Assembly (NCBI RefSeq): GCF_048773025.1
Contig: NC_133558.1
Location: 20,690,501 to 20,754,500 of the forward strand
DNA from: Camelus bactrianus
Lineage: Eukaryota; Chordata; Mammalia; Artiodactyla; Camelidae
Reading direction: 5' to 3'
Length of the DNA: 64,000 nt
Position 1 is the stretch's first letter, and the number at the start of each line of letters is the position of its first letter. The notes under the pieces are model-generated. The model did not search any database, was not told where the DNA came from, and saw nothing but the letters and a program-made list of their open reading frames with translations. Positions 52,624 through 64,000 of the stretch are shown here, in pieces. The position numbers were made by a program, and so were the translations under genes.

Positions 52624-53342
52624 AATAATTGAACATTTCCTGCTATTTAAACTTCTTTTGTAAACATTGAACAGGTTTCTGGTTGTTGAGGTGTTCATTG
52701 TGTCATTCAAAGTGCAAAACAAAAAATTAAGAAGAAGAAGATGAAAGAAAAACTTCCAAAAACACCATTGGAAATATTGTTAAACCTAAGAGTGCAGGGG
52801 TATGTATTCAAGCACAGTGGAGGAATGTGCCTCAAAAAGGAGAGACAGGAGAATTTACACAGGCTTTGAAAGGAAAATTAATAGGTAAACTTCACCGAGC
52901 CTCTTAGGCATCGTCTCTGATCTCTGCTGGTTTGTAGAAGTATTATCAAAACAAATGTGGGCCATTGAAATTGGAAAGTAATGGAGGTCCTAACTAGGGA
53001 TGTTTCCTGGAAGCTAAACAGAGTGGAACCCAGTGCCTTTCATACTAATGTCCATAATCTCATCAACGTTTTAGAGAGTTTATAAAAACACACAAAGGTA
53101 ATGTTAACAGGAAAGAAATGATATAGGATGGAAAAATAAGGATTTGAAATGGATTGTACCAGTGGAGACTAGATGGAGAGAACATTTTATGGGGAAGTCC
53201 ATACGTAAAATTGCGAGAGGTAAAGGTCGACATCCAGGAGAAGGGAAAGACAAAGAAAAGCATAGGGGTTAAGTACTGGGAATGTTAAGGGCTCAAGAAA
53301 TCAGCCGTGAAAAAGGGATTCTACAGTTTTTAGAATACTTAC

Positions 53343-53402
53343 CGTTTTTTAGAATCCTGTCATCAGAGTTTTTAGAATACTTATCGTGTCTTCCCTGAGG
53401 TT
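53343..53402 (-). CDS. 60-base exon with internal duplication (second copy)
   Basis: Same 60-base exon as 39453-39512, same aaag acceptor and gtaagt donor, same 20-residue reading. It lies in a stretch almost identical to 38.2-40.3 kb, so it was copied after the 42-base duplication arose. Confidence 0.55.
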
Positions 53403-54930
53403 CTTTAAAAAAAAAAAAAAACCAAATGGAAGATTAATGTCAATAACATGGAAATGGAAAACCAGGAAACCAAAGTTGTTACAAAATATAAACATATAAA
53501 GTTAAATTATGTGAATGCAGGTACACACACACACATACGCACGGTGAATTAGAGCTGATTTTGTCAAGAAAATATTCTCCCAAAGGAGAATAGGAATAAA
53601 TAAATATCATCTAAATTAAGGAAAAGTATCATAATAACAGTTCTGAAGTGCACGTTTTTAAAATGTTCTTTATTTTGACATTACTAGAGCTATTATTATT
53701 GGGCTCATTAGCTATAATACTTCTTTGCCTGTTAACACATAGATGCAATCAACTTCATTATTGTAATACCTAAATTGTGTGAAGACGACATGTATGTTGA
53801 ATTAACATCATGAACCAGTGTTGTAGAGGAAATTCAGGGATCTTTTCCTGGATAATTCTATTCATATTTCTCTCAACTGATCAATAAATAACTTCGTGTA
53901 ATATGAAATTCTATTGTAGCTAAAGCCTACTGAGGCATGTCTTAATAAAATCCCATGAAAAGATGGAGTTTAAGTACCAAGTGTTAGTCTGAAAGCATTT
54001 GTACATCAAGGACTGAGAATATAGTGGAGAAAACTCACACTTCACAAGCTTGGAAAAGGCAAATCATTGAAATGTATTATTACTAACATTTACTGACCAA
54101 AAAAGCTCTGCCTAGACAGTATCAAGAAGAGAAATCACAGAAGTACTAATGGGAGAAATTAAAAAACAATGGAGAAGGCAAACTTCATTTCGAAAGACTA
54201 AATTCCCCAAAACTTCACTTCTCACATTAATGAAATAACATTTTATTAATGATAGATATGTAATTAAATGCCCTTCCCTTAGCAGGTAAAGTCCTTCTAA
54301 ACTCATTAAGAAAAATTACAATTTGCAGAGCTAATAATTTTGAAAGAAAAGAGGTCACAAAATATTAGCTAATACATTTGCATACTCGGGAACAACTGGG
54401 TAATATGATCAAGGTGAACTGTAGAGTTAGTTTAGAGCTCACACTTGACCAAGATGACGTCAATTTATTGTCCTTGAAAGATCAGAAGGTTGAGAAATTT
54501 CACTCGGCAAATTGGAGCCTTCTTTTCACTTTAGTTGGATCAGCTTCAGTTGCACAGTTATTCTCCCCAGAACTTGAAAGGTGACAGAAATTCTACCTCA
54601 GTGGTCATTTGCCAGAAAACATATATACAATGGAAGTGATGTAGTGACCAGCCTAATGCCAGTCATCTCTACAAAAATAATAATCAATCAGGGCAAGTCT
54701 CTGAAGAATTAAAAATAAAAAAAAGAAAAGGCATGCAGTGAAAAACAAGGAGAATTAGGGAGTGAAACAGGAAAACAGAAGGAAGACATTAATATGAGAG
54801 TGGTCCTTATCCAAAATATTGGAGAGGGAAGAGGAGAAGGATGTGCCAGGAACTGGAGTATAGATAGAAAGGCAGGAAAAGTTAGCAATAGTTAGAAAGG
54901 TATGGAACAATGTGCGTTAAAAAAATTTAC

Positions 54931-54951
54931 CATATCGTCTTTGTAGTTCAG
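54931..54951 (-). CDS. 21-base heptad micro-exon, AELQRRY
   Basis: Acceptor gtttttcag, donor gtaaat, phase 1-1, reading AELQRRY. Single copy of the DELQRLY type in this higher-order unit. Long (CA)n at about 55127-55162. Confidence 0.67.
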
Positions 54952-55125
54952 CTGAAAAACAAAAAGAAAAGATCCATGAAAAGATCCAAGAAAGAAAGAA
55001 AAAGAGAATTGAAAATTATTTTAAAATGTATATTTAAAATCAAATTGAATCTTATTCAAAACCAGAAATACTCAAAACAGTAACACACATACAGAAAACG
55101 TACATACAAACAGGAGCGCGTGCGT

Positions 55126-55166
<41 letters not shown>

Positions 55167-55444
55167 CTGAGAACCAAGTGACCAAACCCACACTTTTGCT
55201 GAAGGATATTCTCCAGAAATAGAGAGAGGCATAAACTGAATCATTTTACTACACTGAGAGAGAATTGTAGGAACATTCGTTCCGAAGGTAATCTTTGAAA
55301 AAGTTTTTAATCACTTTCTTCTTAGTTAGTTTCTCATTATTCATTTTGTAAGATATAATCAGCTAATTGTACTTTCAATGGGAAACGAAATGAAGAGAAC
55401 TTCTATGGTGAAGTCTATGATCACCACAATTATAGTCTATACTC

Positions 55445-55640
55445 ACCATAGGATTGGATTGCAAGATCATATGCTATCTCTATTTTCAGTTTTTAAAGGA
55501 AACTTCATAGTGTCTTCCATAGTGTCTACACCAATACACATTCCCACCACTGATGATACATGTATATATCACTGAATCATTTTGCTATACTCGTGAAAAA
55601 AATACAGTATTGTAAATCAACTATAGTTCAATAAAAAAAC
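55445..55640. mobile_element. LINE-1 with 5' inversion, second copy
   Basis: Same inverted-plus-forward structure at the same place in the repeat unit as 47700-47905; ends ttcaataaaaaaac. Confidence 0.78.
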
Positions 55641-56470
55641 TATTTTGTATTATGAAAATCTTTAACATCATATTAGGTAATTGCATCTCATGCAAAATGA
55701 AAACTGATATTTTAGAAATACATTTTAATAGAGCTTTTCTTGAACTAGAAGTCCTTCTATCATTATTTATCAGGAAATTCAATTTGACACAATTAAAATT
55801 GTATTATTGAAAATGCAAAAATAGAAAGAGCAGTATGACTGTACATTAAAAATTTCCCAGGAGAATCATGTAAAATTATTGCTAAACCTGGAAATACTTC
55901 GATAACATATTAAAGAGCAGTGGATAAAAAAGCCTCAAATTCACAATAGCTGATGACTGATATTAAATCTTATCTGAGAGGACAATGGATGATAAACATC
56001 ACTCACATGACAGACAACTTCTGTCACCTCTAAATGTTTGGGGAAATATCATTGGCATAGAAATGGTCTCTTCAACTTGGTATATGTTACAGAGTTCTTA
56101 TCTTTGGACATGTTTCATAAAGACAAACACAATGCGCTTGTCAATCCCTAATGCCCTTCATCTCACTAACTTCTCAGGGAACCTATTGCAAGTCTCTAGA
56201 AAACAGAAAAAGCCAATGTCATAGGGAAAGAATGGTATGGAATGAAAAAAGAAGGAGTGGAAAATTATGGAAGGTTGGGAAATTGAAAGGAAGTTAACTT
56301 ACGGTAACTTGAGAAAGAATTGCAAGAACATTTAATTGTAAGGGAAAGGTAGGCATCCAGGAGAAGAGTGAGATGATGGATAGAAACAGATTAAAAGGCA
56401 GGAAATGTTAATTCAGTGAGAAACCATCATTCTCATGGGTTTAGGAGAAACAGATCTTTTGAAAACTTAC

Positions 56471-56491
56471 CTACTGTTAGTTGAGGTCCTT
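56471..56491 (-). CDS. 21-base micro-exon, EGPQLTV
   Basis: Acceptor atttttcag, donor gtaagt, phase 1-1, reading EGPQLTV; sister of ERPQRTV at 48720-48740. Confidence 0.65.
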
Positions 56492-57460
56492 CTGAAAAAT
56501 GGAGAGATCAATGTAAATATAATGTAAAAATGGAAAAGTAATTCACATTTAACACAAAATTTATATTTCAATTTGAACCCACGTGGATGTGCACACAGAT
56601 ACACACAATCAGATACCATTGCATGAAGTCACACACACACACACACACATATACATATGCAGTAGTTGAGAGCTCAGTTTTATCCGAAAAATGTTTCCCT
56701 CAAAATGAAAACAAAGATAAAATGAGTGGATATTCTTGTTTGAGAACTTTTACAAATAGCAGTTCTCATGCTAAACTTCCAAATGTTCCTCATCCCTTTA
56801 CATACAATTAGGCTTTTCTGATTGAGTTTGTAAGATGTAGTAAGTACTTTTCCTTTACTTCATCTGTATATTCAGTTGGGTTTTTATGACATCAAAGTGA
56901 TACAAAGCAGCCACAAACAATGAATTGGAGGATCTCACACCACTGCTTCTAGTGGTACCATAGGGTGTATCCCCGTGGTCTTACTATTAAGAATACTTTC
57001 ATCAATCAATGAATACATAACAGTGTGCATGTGAATTTCTCTTAACTATGCCTAAATGAAAATTTTCTTAACTAATTTCCATGAAAAGGAAAAAAAAAGG
57101 TATTAAATGGCAGTGAGGTGAGCCTAAATCAAGTGACCTGAGCATGTCTCAGAAATAGTTTCACTTCAGCCACTCAGAAAAGCCATTACTCCAAAGGTAT
57201 ATAATAGTAAAAGTTATTGACTCCAAAGGAATATCTGCAAACATTGCAATTACAGGACAAATCAAAGAGCAATTCTGGGGGACAATTAAATAGCCAATGA
57301 GGAGCAAAACTTCAGTAGCAAAGTAAGACTGCAGAGGAAGTCGTGTAAAAGAAGCACATATTGGAGTTGAGAAAGATGATCCTTGGAAGCTGAAGTGAAA
57401 GGCATAAGTACAGTTGAAACCATGCTTAGGTACACAGGGAGGTACATTCATGAGACTTAC

Positions 57461-57487
57461 CATTTTCTTCTTCACATTTGTCATTAA
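57461..57487 (-). CDS. 27-base micro-exon, VNDKCEEEN (second copy)
   Basis: Identical to 49707-49733 with acceptor tcctttag and donor gtaagt. Confidence 0.68.
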
Positions 57488-57828
57488 CTAAAGGAAAGAA
57501 AGAAATCATTCATTCAAAATGAGACACACTGTCAGAAAGGAGAAGGACAAATTTTCAAGCATTTCCATAGTTGTTTCTGAGACTTGTCTTCAGAGAGAAA
57601 CAAACAAACACCCCTAATGGTTGCACAAGAGAAAACGCTTGTAATACAAAAGGATAAAAGGGAATTGATGCAATTGGGGAAGAAGACATGGAAGAAATTA
57701 ATATTGGTGTAGTTGAGTTCCAAAACTTGGAGAGGGAAGAAAGGAAGGATGAGCCAATGTAGATACAAAGGCAGGACAGTTAGCACTCTTTGAAAGGGTT
57801 ATGGGGCAAAGAATGCAAGAATAGTTAC

Positions 57829-57849
57829 CAACTGGTTTTCTGGAAACAT
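57829..57849 (-). CDS. 21-base micro-exon, DVSRKPV (second copy)
   Basis: Same exon and splice signals as 50768-50788. It is only about 340 bases from the VNDKC exon, the closest spacing in the array. Very long (CA)n at about 58024-58061. Confidence 0.62.
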
Positions 57850-58021
57850 CTGAAAAATAAAATGAAAGTCCAAGGAAATATCGAAAGAAAGAAAAATAAA
57901 TTGAATTCAATCTTATTGAAAATTTTGGGCTGACAATTAAATGTATTAGTAGTCAAGTACACACACAAAACAGGAAAACATACACGGAACAGGTCTATAA
58001 ACACCGAGTACATATTCACAG

Positions 58022-58023
<2 letters not shown>

Positions 58024-58061
<38 letters not shown>
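58024..58061. repeat. (CA)n microsatellite upstream of exon DVSRKPV
   Basis: Long CA run about 175 bases from exon 57829-57849, reading (UG)n upstream of it in the transcript. Comparable runs occur near most of the 21-base exons. Confidence 0.85.
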
Positions 58062-58067
<6 letters not shown>

Positions 58068-59536
58068 TCACACACTCACACAACCACAGTCGCCAGACCC
58101 TCACTTCATATAAGGATATTCTCTAGAAACGGACAGGGGCTTAAACTGAGTGATTTTTCCACACTGAGAGAGAATTTTAGGACTGTTAGTCCTGGGACTA
58201 ACCTTTTTAAAGTTCTTAAATATTTTGACATTACTTAGGCTTTCATTCTTTACTTTGTCACATATTATAAACTATTTGGCTGCTGCTACATGTGTTCAGA
58301 GATCAAGGTAGTTATGTTCAATAAACTGGACACAAACGCTGAATGAGAGGGCTAACCCCCTTCTAGAGATTCCATGTGGTCATGTACTGGACCTCTCTAT
58401 TCACATTTACATCAGTCAGTGAACACATTACCCAATTTTTGTGGGTTTCTATTTCAACCCAGGGCAAAAGGAAGCTCATCTGAATTAAATCTCATGTAAG
58501 GAAGGGACGTGAAATATTCAACACCAGTGATACAAGTTCTAGATCACAGAACATGAACACGTCTTGGACAAACACGTTACGCATCAGCCACACTGAAAAT
58601 GATAGTGCTCCAGAGGTATCTGGTTACTAGCATTAACTGGACGAGAAGAGAATGTCTGCAGAGACTGCAACCACAGGACAAAGCACAGAAGTACCACTGG
58701 GAAAAATTGAATAGCTAATGAATGTGGCAAACATCCGCTGAAAAGCAAATAGACGAGACAATTCCTGCAAGACTATGTGTATGCCGAATTTGAAGACAGT
58801 GATTGGGCACTGAACAAGGTGACAATGACAAATGAAAGCATGACCAGATACACAGGGGCAAACATTAACAGGATTTGCCTTTTTGTCCTCTCACTTACTG
58901 ACCAAGTGAAAAAATAAAGAATTCCCTTAAATGTGGATAAACTGTTGGAAAGGGAGGAGGTTAAATTTTCAAACACTAATATTCTTTGCAGTGGGGTCCT
59001 AACTGACAAACATTTCTGAGCAATGGAGCCATGAGATTCAAAGCTCATTTCACCAAGTAGAAAAAATATTTTTGCACTTCTGTGTATGCCTGTGTGTCCC
59101 AAAAAAGTGATTGAAAATGACATCATGTAAAGAGGTAGTATAGGCCTCCCTCAGGCATAAAAGTCAATCAATTATTGGTCTGGCATTGGACCTTACTTCT
59201 TTATCAGGGTACACAGAAAACAAACCCACACTCGTTCACAAGAGAGGTACTTGAAAAGAGATGAGGAAGAACATAGTAAAGAGACAGATCTGTCCAACCA
59301 TCTACCTGTAATGGTAGTCATATCAAGTGTGTACTTGCATTAATTTGATCTATTCCTGAATGGAATTATCTTTGGAATAAAAATTATCACTGAAAACTGC
59401 CATTAGAAGATATTAAAGATTTAAGGACTATATCCTGTTGTAGGAAAAACAAAATCTCTTTGGCAACTTCCCAGGCAATGGATTCTTGGTCTTTCACATC
59501 TAAAGTTGAGAACAGAGAGAGGGAGATAAACAATTT

Positions 59537-59689
59537 ATATATATATGTTTTTGGGGAGGGTGGGTGAAAGGGAGGAGAAATAGTTAGGTTTATTGATTTA
59601 TTTTCAGAGGAGGTACTAGGAATTGAAGCCAGGGCCTTGTGCATGCTAAGCATGCAATTTACCACTTGACCTGTACCCTCCCCCCAACA
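59537..59689 (-). mobile_element. Camelid tRNA-derived SINE, duplicated copy
   Basis: Same insertion as 35219-35380, with the same flanking duplication ataaacaatt, so it was carried here by segmental duplication. Confidence 0.8.
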
Positions 59690-59754
59690 ATAAACAATTC
59701 AATATTTCAGTCGTGTGAAAGAAGGTAGTGAGTTACAACTTTTAGAATACGTAC

Positions 59755-59772
59755 CGTTTCGTTCCTGAATTT
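59755..59772 (-). CDS. 18-base micro-exon, EIQERN
   Basis: Acceptor ttttctatag, donor gtacgt, phase 1-1, reading EIQERN; sister of 35446-35463. The changes from the sister keep the frame open. Confidence 0.53.
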
Positions 59773-60713
59773 CTATAGAAAAATACAATGGAAATATTAA
59801 GGTCAATACTATGGAAATGGAAAACCAAGAAACAACATTTTTTGACAAACTTCACAGTAAGTTGATAACTAGCTGAATGCAGATAAACACAGACACACAC
59901 AAACACACACGTGCAGTGGGTGAGGGCTCATTTTGTCAGGAAACTATACTCCCAGAGAAGAGTACGGGTAATATTTAAAAGTATTCTCTTAACGGAGGAA
60001 GGTTATTAAAATAGTAGTTTTGAAAGTTACTTTTTAAAAACATTCTTTATCTATATTGAATGTAGTAGCGCTCTTAGTATTTGCATTGAGCTCTAACAGT
60101 CTCTTAAACTGTGACTAAATAGACGGAGCCTACTTCATTACTGTAATACCTAAGATTTAGTAGAAGCCAGGAACACTGACTTAGCGTTTTGTATCAGTGT
60201 TGTAGAGAAATGCAGGTTTGTTTCCCAGGTGATTCTAGTCACATTTTTGTCAACTGATGGATACATACACGTCTGTAACGGGAATTTCTATTTTCGCTAA
60301 AGCCAAAGTGGAGCAGTTCTTCATGAACTGATGTGAAGAGACAGGGTGTAAGTACTGAACGACAGTGCAAGTGTTGGTGCATCAAAGGGCTGAGCATAGA
60401 AGGGGAGAAAAGTCACACTTCTGAAGCCCGGACATGGCAAGATGTAGAAATGTATCATGACTAACATTTTGTAGACTCAAAAGTAATGTCTGCTTAGATT
60501 GTCTCAGTAAGAGAAATCACAGAATTAATACGGGGGAAGTTGGGTAACAAATACAGAAGCCATGCTTCATTTGGGAAAACGAAATAATAAGATAAATCAT
60601 GTACGTTCTATGTAGGATGGTGTTGAGGAAGACGGAAGTTGCGTGCTGAAGAAAAATGATAAGAAACAGGTGAAAGCATGCTTGGGTACACAGTGAAATA
60701 TTGATGAGACATG

Positions 60714-60734
60714 CTTCTTTCCTCTACACACTAA
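60714..60734 (-). pseudogene. Decayed micro-exon (second copy of 36404-36424)
   Basis: Same stop-bearing, donorless 21-base relic as at 36404-36424, showing the decay is older than the duplication of this block. Confidence 0.42.
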
Positions 60735-61380
60735 CTGATCAATAAAGGAAGAAAAAACCGTTCAAATTCATTCGAAATAATAAGTCAAGCCAGGTAGGGA
60801 GGAGGTTAAACATCTGAAGCCCTTTCTTGGTTTTTCTCTTGGGTTCAAATGGAATCACATTCATCAGAGTTGGAACCATAAGATTTCAAAATCCATCTCA
60901 CTAGTGAGAAGTAATGCAGTTTTAATTCCACACAGTCCTCGTGCAAGAGGATGTACGATTTGAAACGGCCCCACAAGAGGAGGGAGAATTGGAGTTCTTT
61001 GGGGTTAGAAATACAATCATGTCGTGTGTGGGTCGCTCAGCCTTTGTCAGAATAAAACACTGATGTGAAGAAATAGAGGGGAGACATATTTGAAAAGTGA
61101 TGAGGAAACAGACAGTAAAGGGCCCTTCTGTACACATGGGGTAATGGAGCAGTCACCACCGGTAGCCTCTGCAAAGTGTAGAGAGATACATGGCTGAACT
61201 GAATTTCTCCTCCCAAAAAACCTAAATGAAATCTAACAAGAGGAGAGTGGTCCTTATCCAAAAATATTGGAGAGGGAAGAGGAGAACGATGAGCCAGGAA
61301 CTGGCATATAGATAGAAAGGTAGGAATAGTTAGCAATAGTTTAAAAAGTTATGGAACAATATGAGTTAAAAATATTTTAC

Positions 61381-61401
61381 CAAATATTTTTCGAAGTTCA
61401 C
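61381..61401 (-). CDS. 21-base heptad micro-exon, GELRKIF
   Basis: Acceptor gtttttcag, donor gtaaaa, phase 1-1, reading GELRKIF; the DELQRLY-type exon of the rightmost unit. Confidence 0.64.
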
Positions 61402-61869
61402 CTGAAAAACAAAAAGAAAAGATCCATGAAAAGATCCAAGAAAGAAAGAAAAAGAGAATTGCAAATTATTTTAAAATTTATATTTAAAGTCAAATTCAAT
61501 CTTATTCAAAACCAGAATTACAGAAACCAGTAATACATATACAGAGAACGGACATACACACAGGAGCAGACACACACACACACTCACAAATGCAGAGTGA
61601 CCAAACCCATACTTTTGCTCAAGGATATTTTCCAGAAATGGAGAGGGGCATAAACTGAATCATTGTAGTACACTGAGAGAGAATTGTAAAAACATTATTT
61701 ACAGAAGTAATCTTTTGAAAAAGTTTTTAATCACTTTTATTCTTAGTTTCTCATTATTCATTTTCTTAGATATAATAAGCTAATTGTAGTTTCAATTGGG
61801 AAACGAAATGAAGAGAACTTTCTACGGTGAATTCTATAACTCACCACAGTTATAGTCTATAATGCACCA

Positions 61870-62047
61870 TAGGAGTGAATTGAAAGATCATATACTAACT
61901 ATATTTTTAGTTTTCAAAGGAACCTTCATAGTGTCTTCCAATACACATTCCCACCACTGATTATGTATGTATATATCACTGAATCATTTTGCTGTACTCC
62001 TGAAAAAAATACAATATTGTAAATCAACCATAGTTCAATAAAAAACT
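61870..62047. mobile_element. LINE-1 with 5' inversion, third copy
   Basis: Same structure, slightly shortened in the middle. Three copies at equivalent sites show one insertion followed by unit duplication. Confidence 0.76.
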
Positions 62048-62872
62048 ATTCCATATTAAGAAAATCTTTGACATCATATTAGGTAATTGCATCGCACGGA
62101 AAATGAGAACTGATATGTTAGAGATATATTTTAATAGAGCTTTTCCTGAACTAGAAGTCCTTCTGTCATTATTTATCAGGAAATTGTATTTGACACAGTT
62201 AAAATTGTATTATTGAAAATGCAAAAATAGAAAAGCAGTATGATTGTACATTAAAAATTTCCCAGGTGAATCATGTAAAATTATTTGCAAATGTGGAAAT
62301 GCTTGGACAACATATTAAAGAGTAGTGGATAAAAGAGCCTCAAATTTACATTAACTGATGACTGATATTAACTGTTATTTGAGAGGACAATGGATGATAA
62401 ACATCACTCACATGACAGACACCTTCTGTCACCTCTAAATGTGTGGGGAAATATCATTGGCATAGCAATGGTCTCTTCAACTTGGTATATGTTACAGAGT
62501 TCTTATCTTTGAACGTGTTTCACAAAGACAAACACAATGTGCTTATCAACCTAATGCCCTTCATCTCACCAACTTCTCAGGGAACCTATTGCAAGTCTCT
62601 AGAAAACAGAAAAAGCCAATGTCATAGGGAAAGAACGGTATGGAATAAAAAAAGAAGGAATAGAAAATAATGGAAGGTTGGGAAATTGAAAGAAAGTTAA
62701 CTTAAGGTAAGTTAAGAAAGAATTGCATGAACATTTAATTGTGAGGGAAAGGTAGGCATCCAGGAGAAGAGCGAGACAATGGGTAGACACAAATTAAAGG
62801 GCAAGAAATGTTATTCAGTGAGAAACCATCATTCTCATGGGGTTAGGAGAGACAGATCTTTTGAAAACTTAC

Positions 62873-62893
62873 CTACTTTCCTCTGAGGTCTTT
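62873..62893 (-). CDS. 21-base micro-exon, ERPQRKV
   Basis: Acceptor atttttcag, donor gtaagt, phase 1-1, reading ERPQRKV. Confidence 0.68.
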   Translation of the reverse strand, partial: KDLRGK

Positions 62894-63862
62894 CTGAAAA
62901 ATAAAATGGAGAGATCAATGTAAATATAATGTAAAATGGGAAACTAGTTCAGATTTAACACAAAATTTATATTTCAATTTGAACCCACGTGGTTGTTCAC
63001 CCAGATACACACAATCAGATACCACTGCATGAAGTCACACACACAAATACATGTGCAGTAGTTGAGAGCTCAGTTTTACCTGAAAAATATTTCCCTCAAA
63101 ATGAAAGCAGACATAAAATGAGTGAATATTCTTGTTTGAGAGCTTTTTAAAAATAGCAGTTCTCGTGTCAAACTTTCAAATGTTACTCATCCCTTTAGAT
63201 ACAATTAGGCTTTTCTGATTGAGTTTGTAAGATGTAGTAGGTACTTTTCCTTTACTTAATCTGTATATTCAGTTGGGTTTTTATGACATCTAAGTGGTAT
63301 AAAGCAGCCACAAACAATGAATTGGAGGATCTCACACCACTACTTCTAGCGGTACCATAGGGTGTATCCCCTCAGCCGCACTATTAAGAATATTTTCATC
63401 AGTCGATGAATACATAACAGTGTGCGTGTGAATTTCTCTTTCAACTATGCCTAAATGAAAATTTTCTTAACTAATTTTCATGAAAAGGAAAAAAAAAGTA
63501 TTAAATAGCAGTGAGATGAACCTAAATCAAGTGACCTGAGCATGTCTTGGAAAAAGTTTCACTTCAGCCACTTTGAAAAGCCATTATTCCAAAGGTATAC
63601 AATTAGTAAAATGTACTTAACTCCAACAGAATATCTGCAAACATTGCAATTACAGGACAAATCAAAGAGCAGTTTTGGGGGATAATTGTAAAGCCAATGA
63701 AGAGGGAAACTTCGGTTGCAAAAATGTGACTGGAGAGGAAGTCGTGGAAAATCAGCACATACTGGAATTGAGAAAGATGATCCTTGGAAGCTGGAGTGAA
63801 AGGCATAAGTAACAGTTGAAACCATACTTAGGTACACAGGGAGGTACATTCATGAGACTTAC

Positions 63863-63889
63863 CATTTTCTTCTTCACATTCGTCATTAA
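63863..63889 (-). CDS. 27-base micro-exon, VNDECEEEN
   Basis: Acceptor cctttag, donor gtaagt, phase 1-1, reading VNDECEEEN. It is the most upstream exon visible. The repeat continues to the window edge, so more micro-exons and the membrane and immunoglobulin exons are expected beyond 64000. Confidence 0.67.
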
Positions 63890-64000
63890 CTAAAGGAGAG
63901 AAAGAAATCATTCATCCAAAATGAGACACAGTGTTAGAAAGGAGAAGGACAAATTTTCAAGCATTTCCATAGCTGTTTCTGAGACCTGTCTTCTGAGAAT

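Noticed and set aside
57161-57484. 107-codon minus-strand open frame spanning the VNDKC exon (similar at 49403-49730 and 63559-63849)
   Set aside because: It reads another frame through intron sequence. Only the 27-base piece has splice signals and matches the array phase.
37000-64000. Regularly spaced repeats suggesting a satellite or CRISPR-like array
   Set aside because: The period is kilobases, the units hold spliced micro-exons and transposons, and the DNA is clearly mammalian.

Overview
The window is mammalian nuclear DNA, AT-rich and dominated by introns and repeats. It is most likely from a camelid. Two reverse-oriented copies (about 35.2 and 59.5 kb) resemble the camelid tRNA-derived SINE (Vic-type) as I remember it. 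The LINE-1 3' ends are of the artiodactyl kind, and I saw no BovB or pig PRE-1 repeats. The species call is inference from memory. There is no bacterial gene, CRISPR array, rRNA or tRNA gene. The one host gene I can support lies on the minus strand and enters from the right edge. It is the 3' portion of a butyrophilin or butyrophilin-like (BTN/BTNL) gene. Its last coding exon (7095-7630) encodes an intact PRY-SPRY (B30.2) domain. To the right, which is upstream in the transcript, I see no ordinary exons. Instead there is a long series of micro-exons of 18, 21, 27 or 60 bases spread over about 56 kb (7808-63889). I count 32 candidates. Each has an AG acceptor and a GT or GC donor, a length divisible by three, a final G, and an open phase-1 frame. 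Each adds one coiled-coil-like heptad (for example EELRRRL, ELLQDEN, DELQRLY) or a 9-residue variant. If all were used they would supply about 260 residues between the membrane and B30.2. Butyrophilins normally have only a few such heptad exons. The immunoglobulin and transmembrane exons must lie beyond base 64000. Layout: 1-7094 is flanking sequence with old repeats (L2, MIR, LTR fossils, a 5'-truncated L1). 7095-9856 holds the B30.2 exon, three 27-base exons and the first heptad exon. 10499-27506 contains a nearly identical 6.9 kb duplication (10499-17424 and 20576-27506) flanking the 5' part of an old near-full-length L1. 27507-33600 holds a diverged unit with an L1 3' end and a solo LTR. 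33600-64000 is a higher-order repeat of about 6.5-7 kb per unit, each with up to five micro-exon types in the same order. Within it, a 1 kb sub-unit is tandemly amplified to four copies (41.2-47.7 kb) and interrupted by an L1. The main system here is a modular micro-exon array. Because every exon is phase 1 at both ends, any subset can be spliced without shifting the frame, so tandem duplication of introns and exons, together with alternative splicing, could change the length of the BTNL juxtamembrane coiled coil. Most candidate exons are preceded in the transcript, at roughly 90-190 bases, by a TG-rich tract, a possible shared splicing signal. Expression is unproven, and some duplication could be an assembly artefact.
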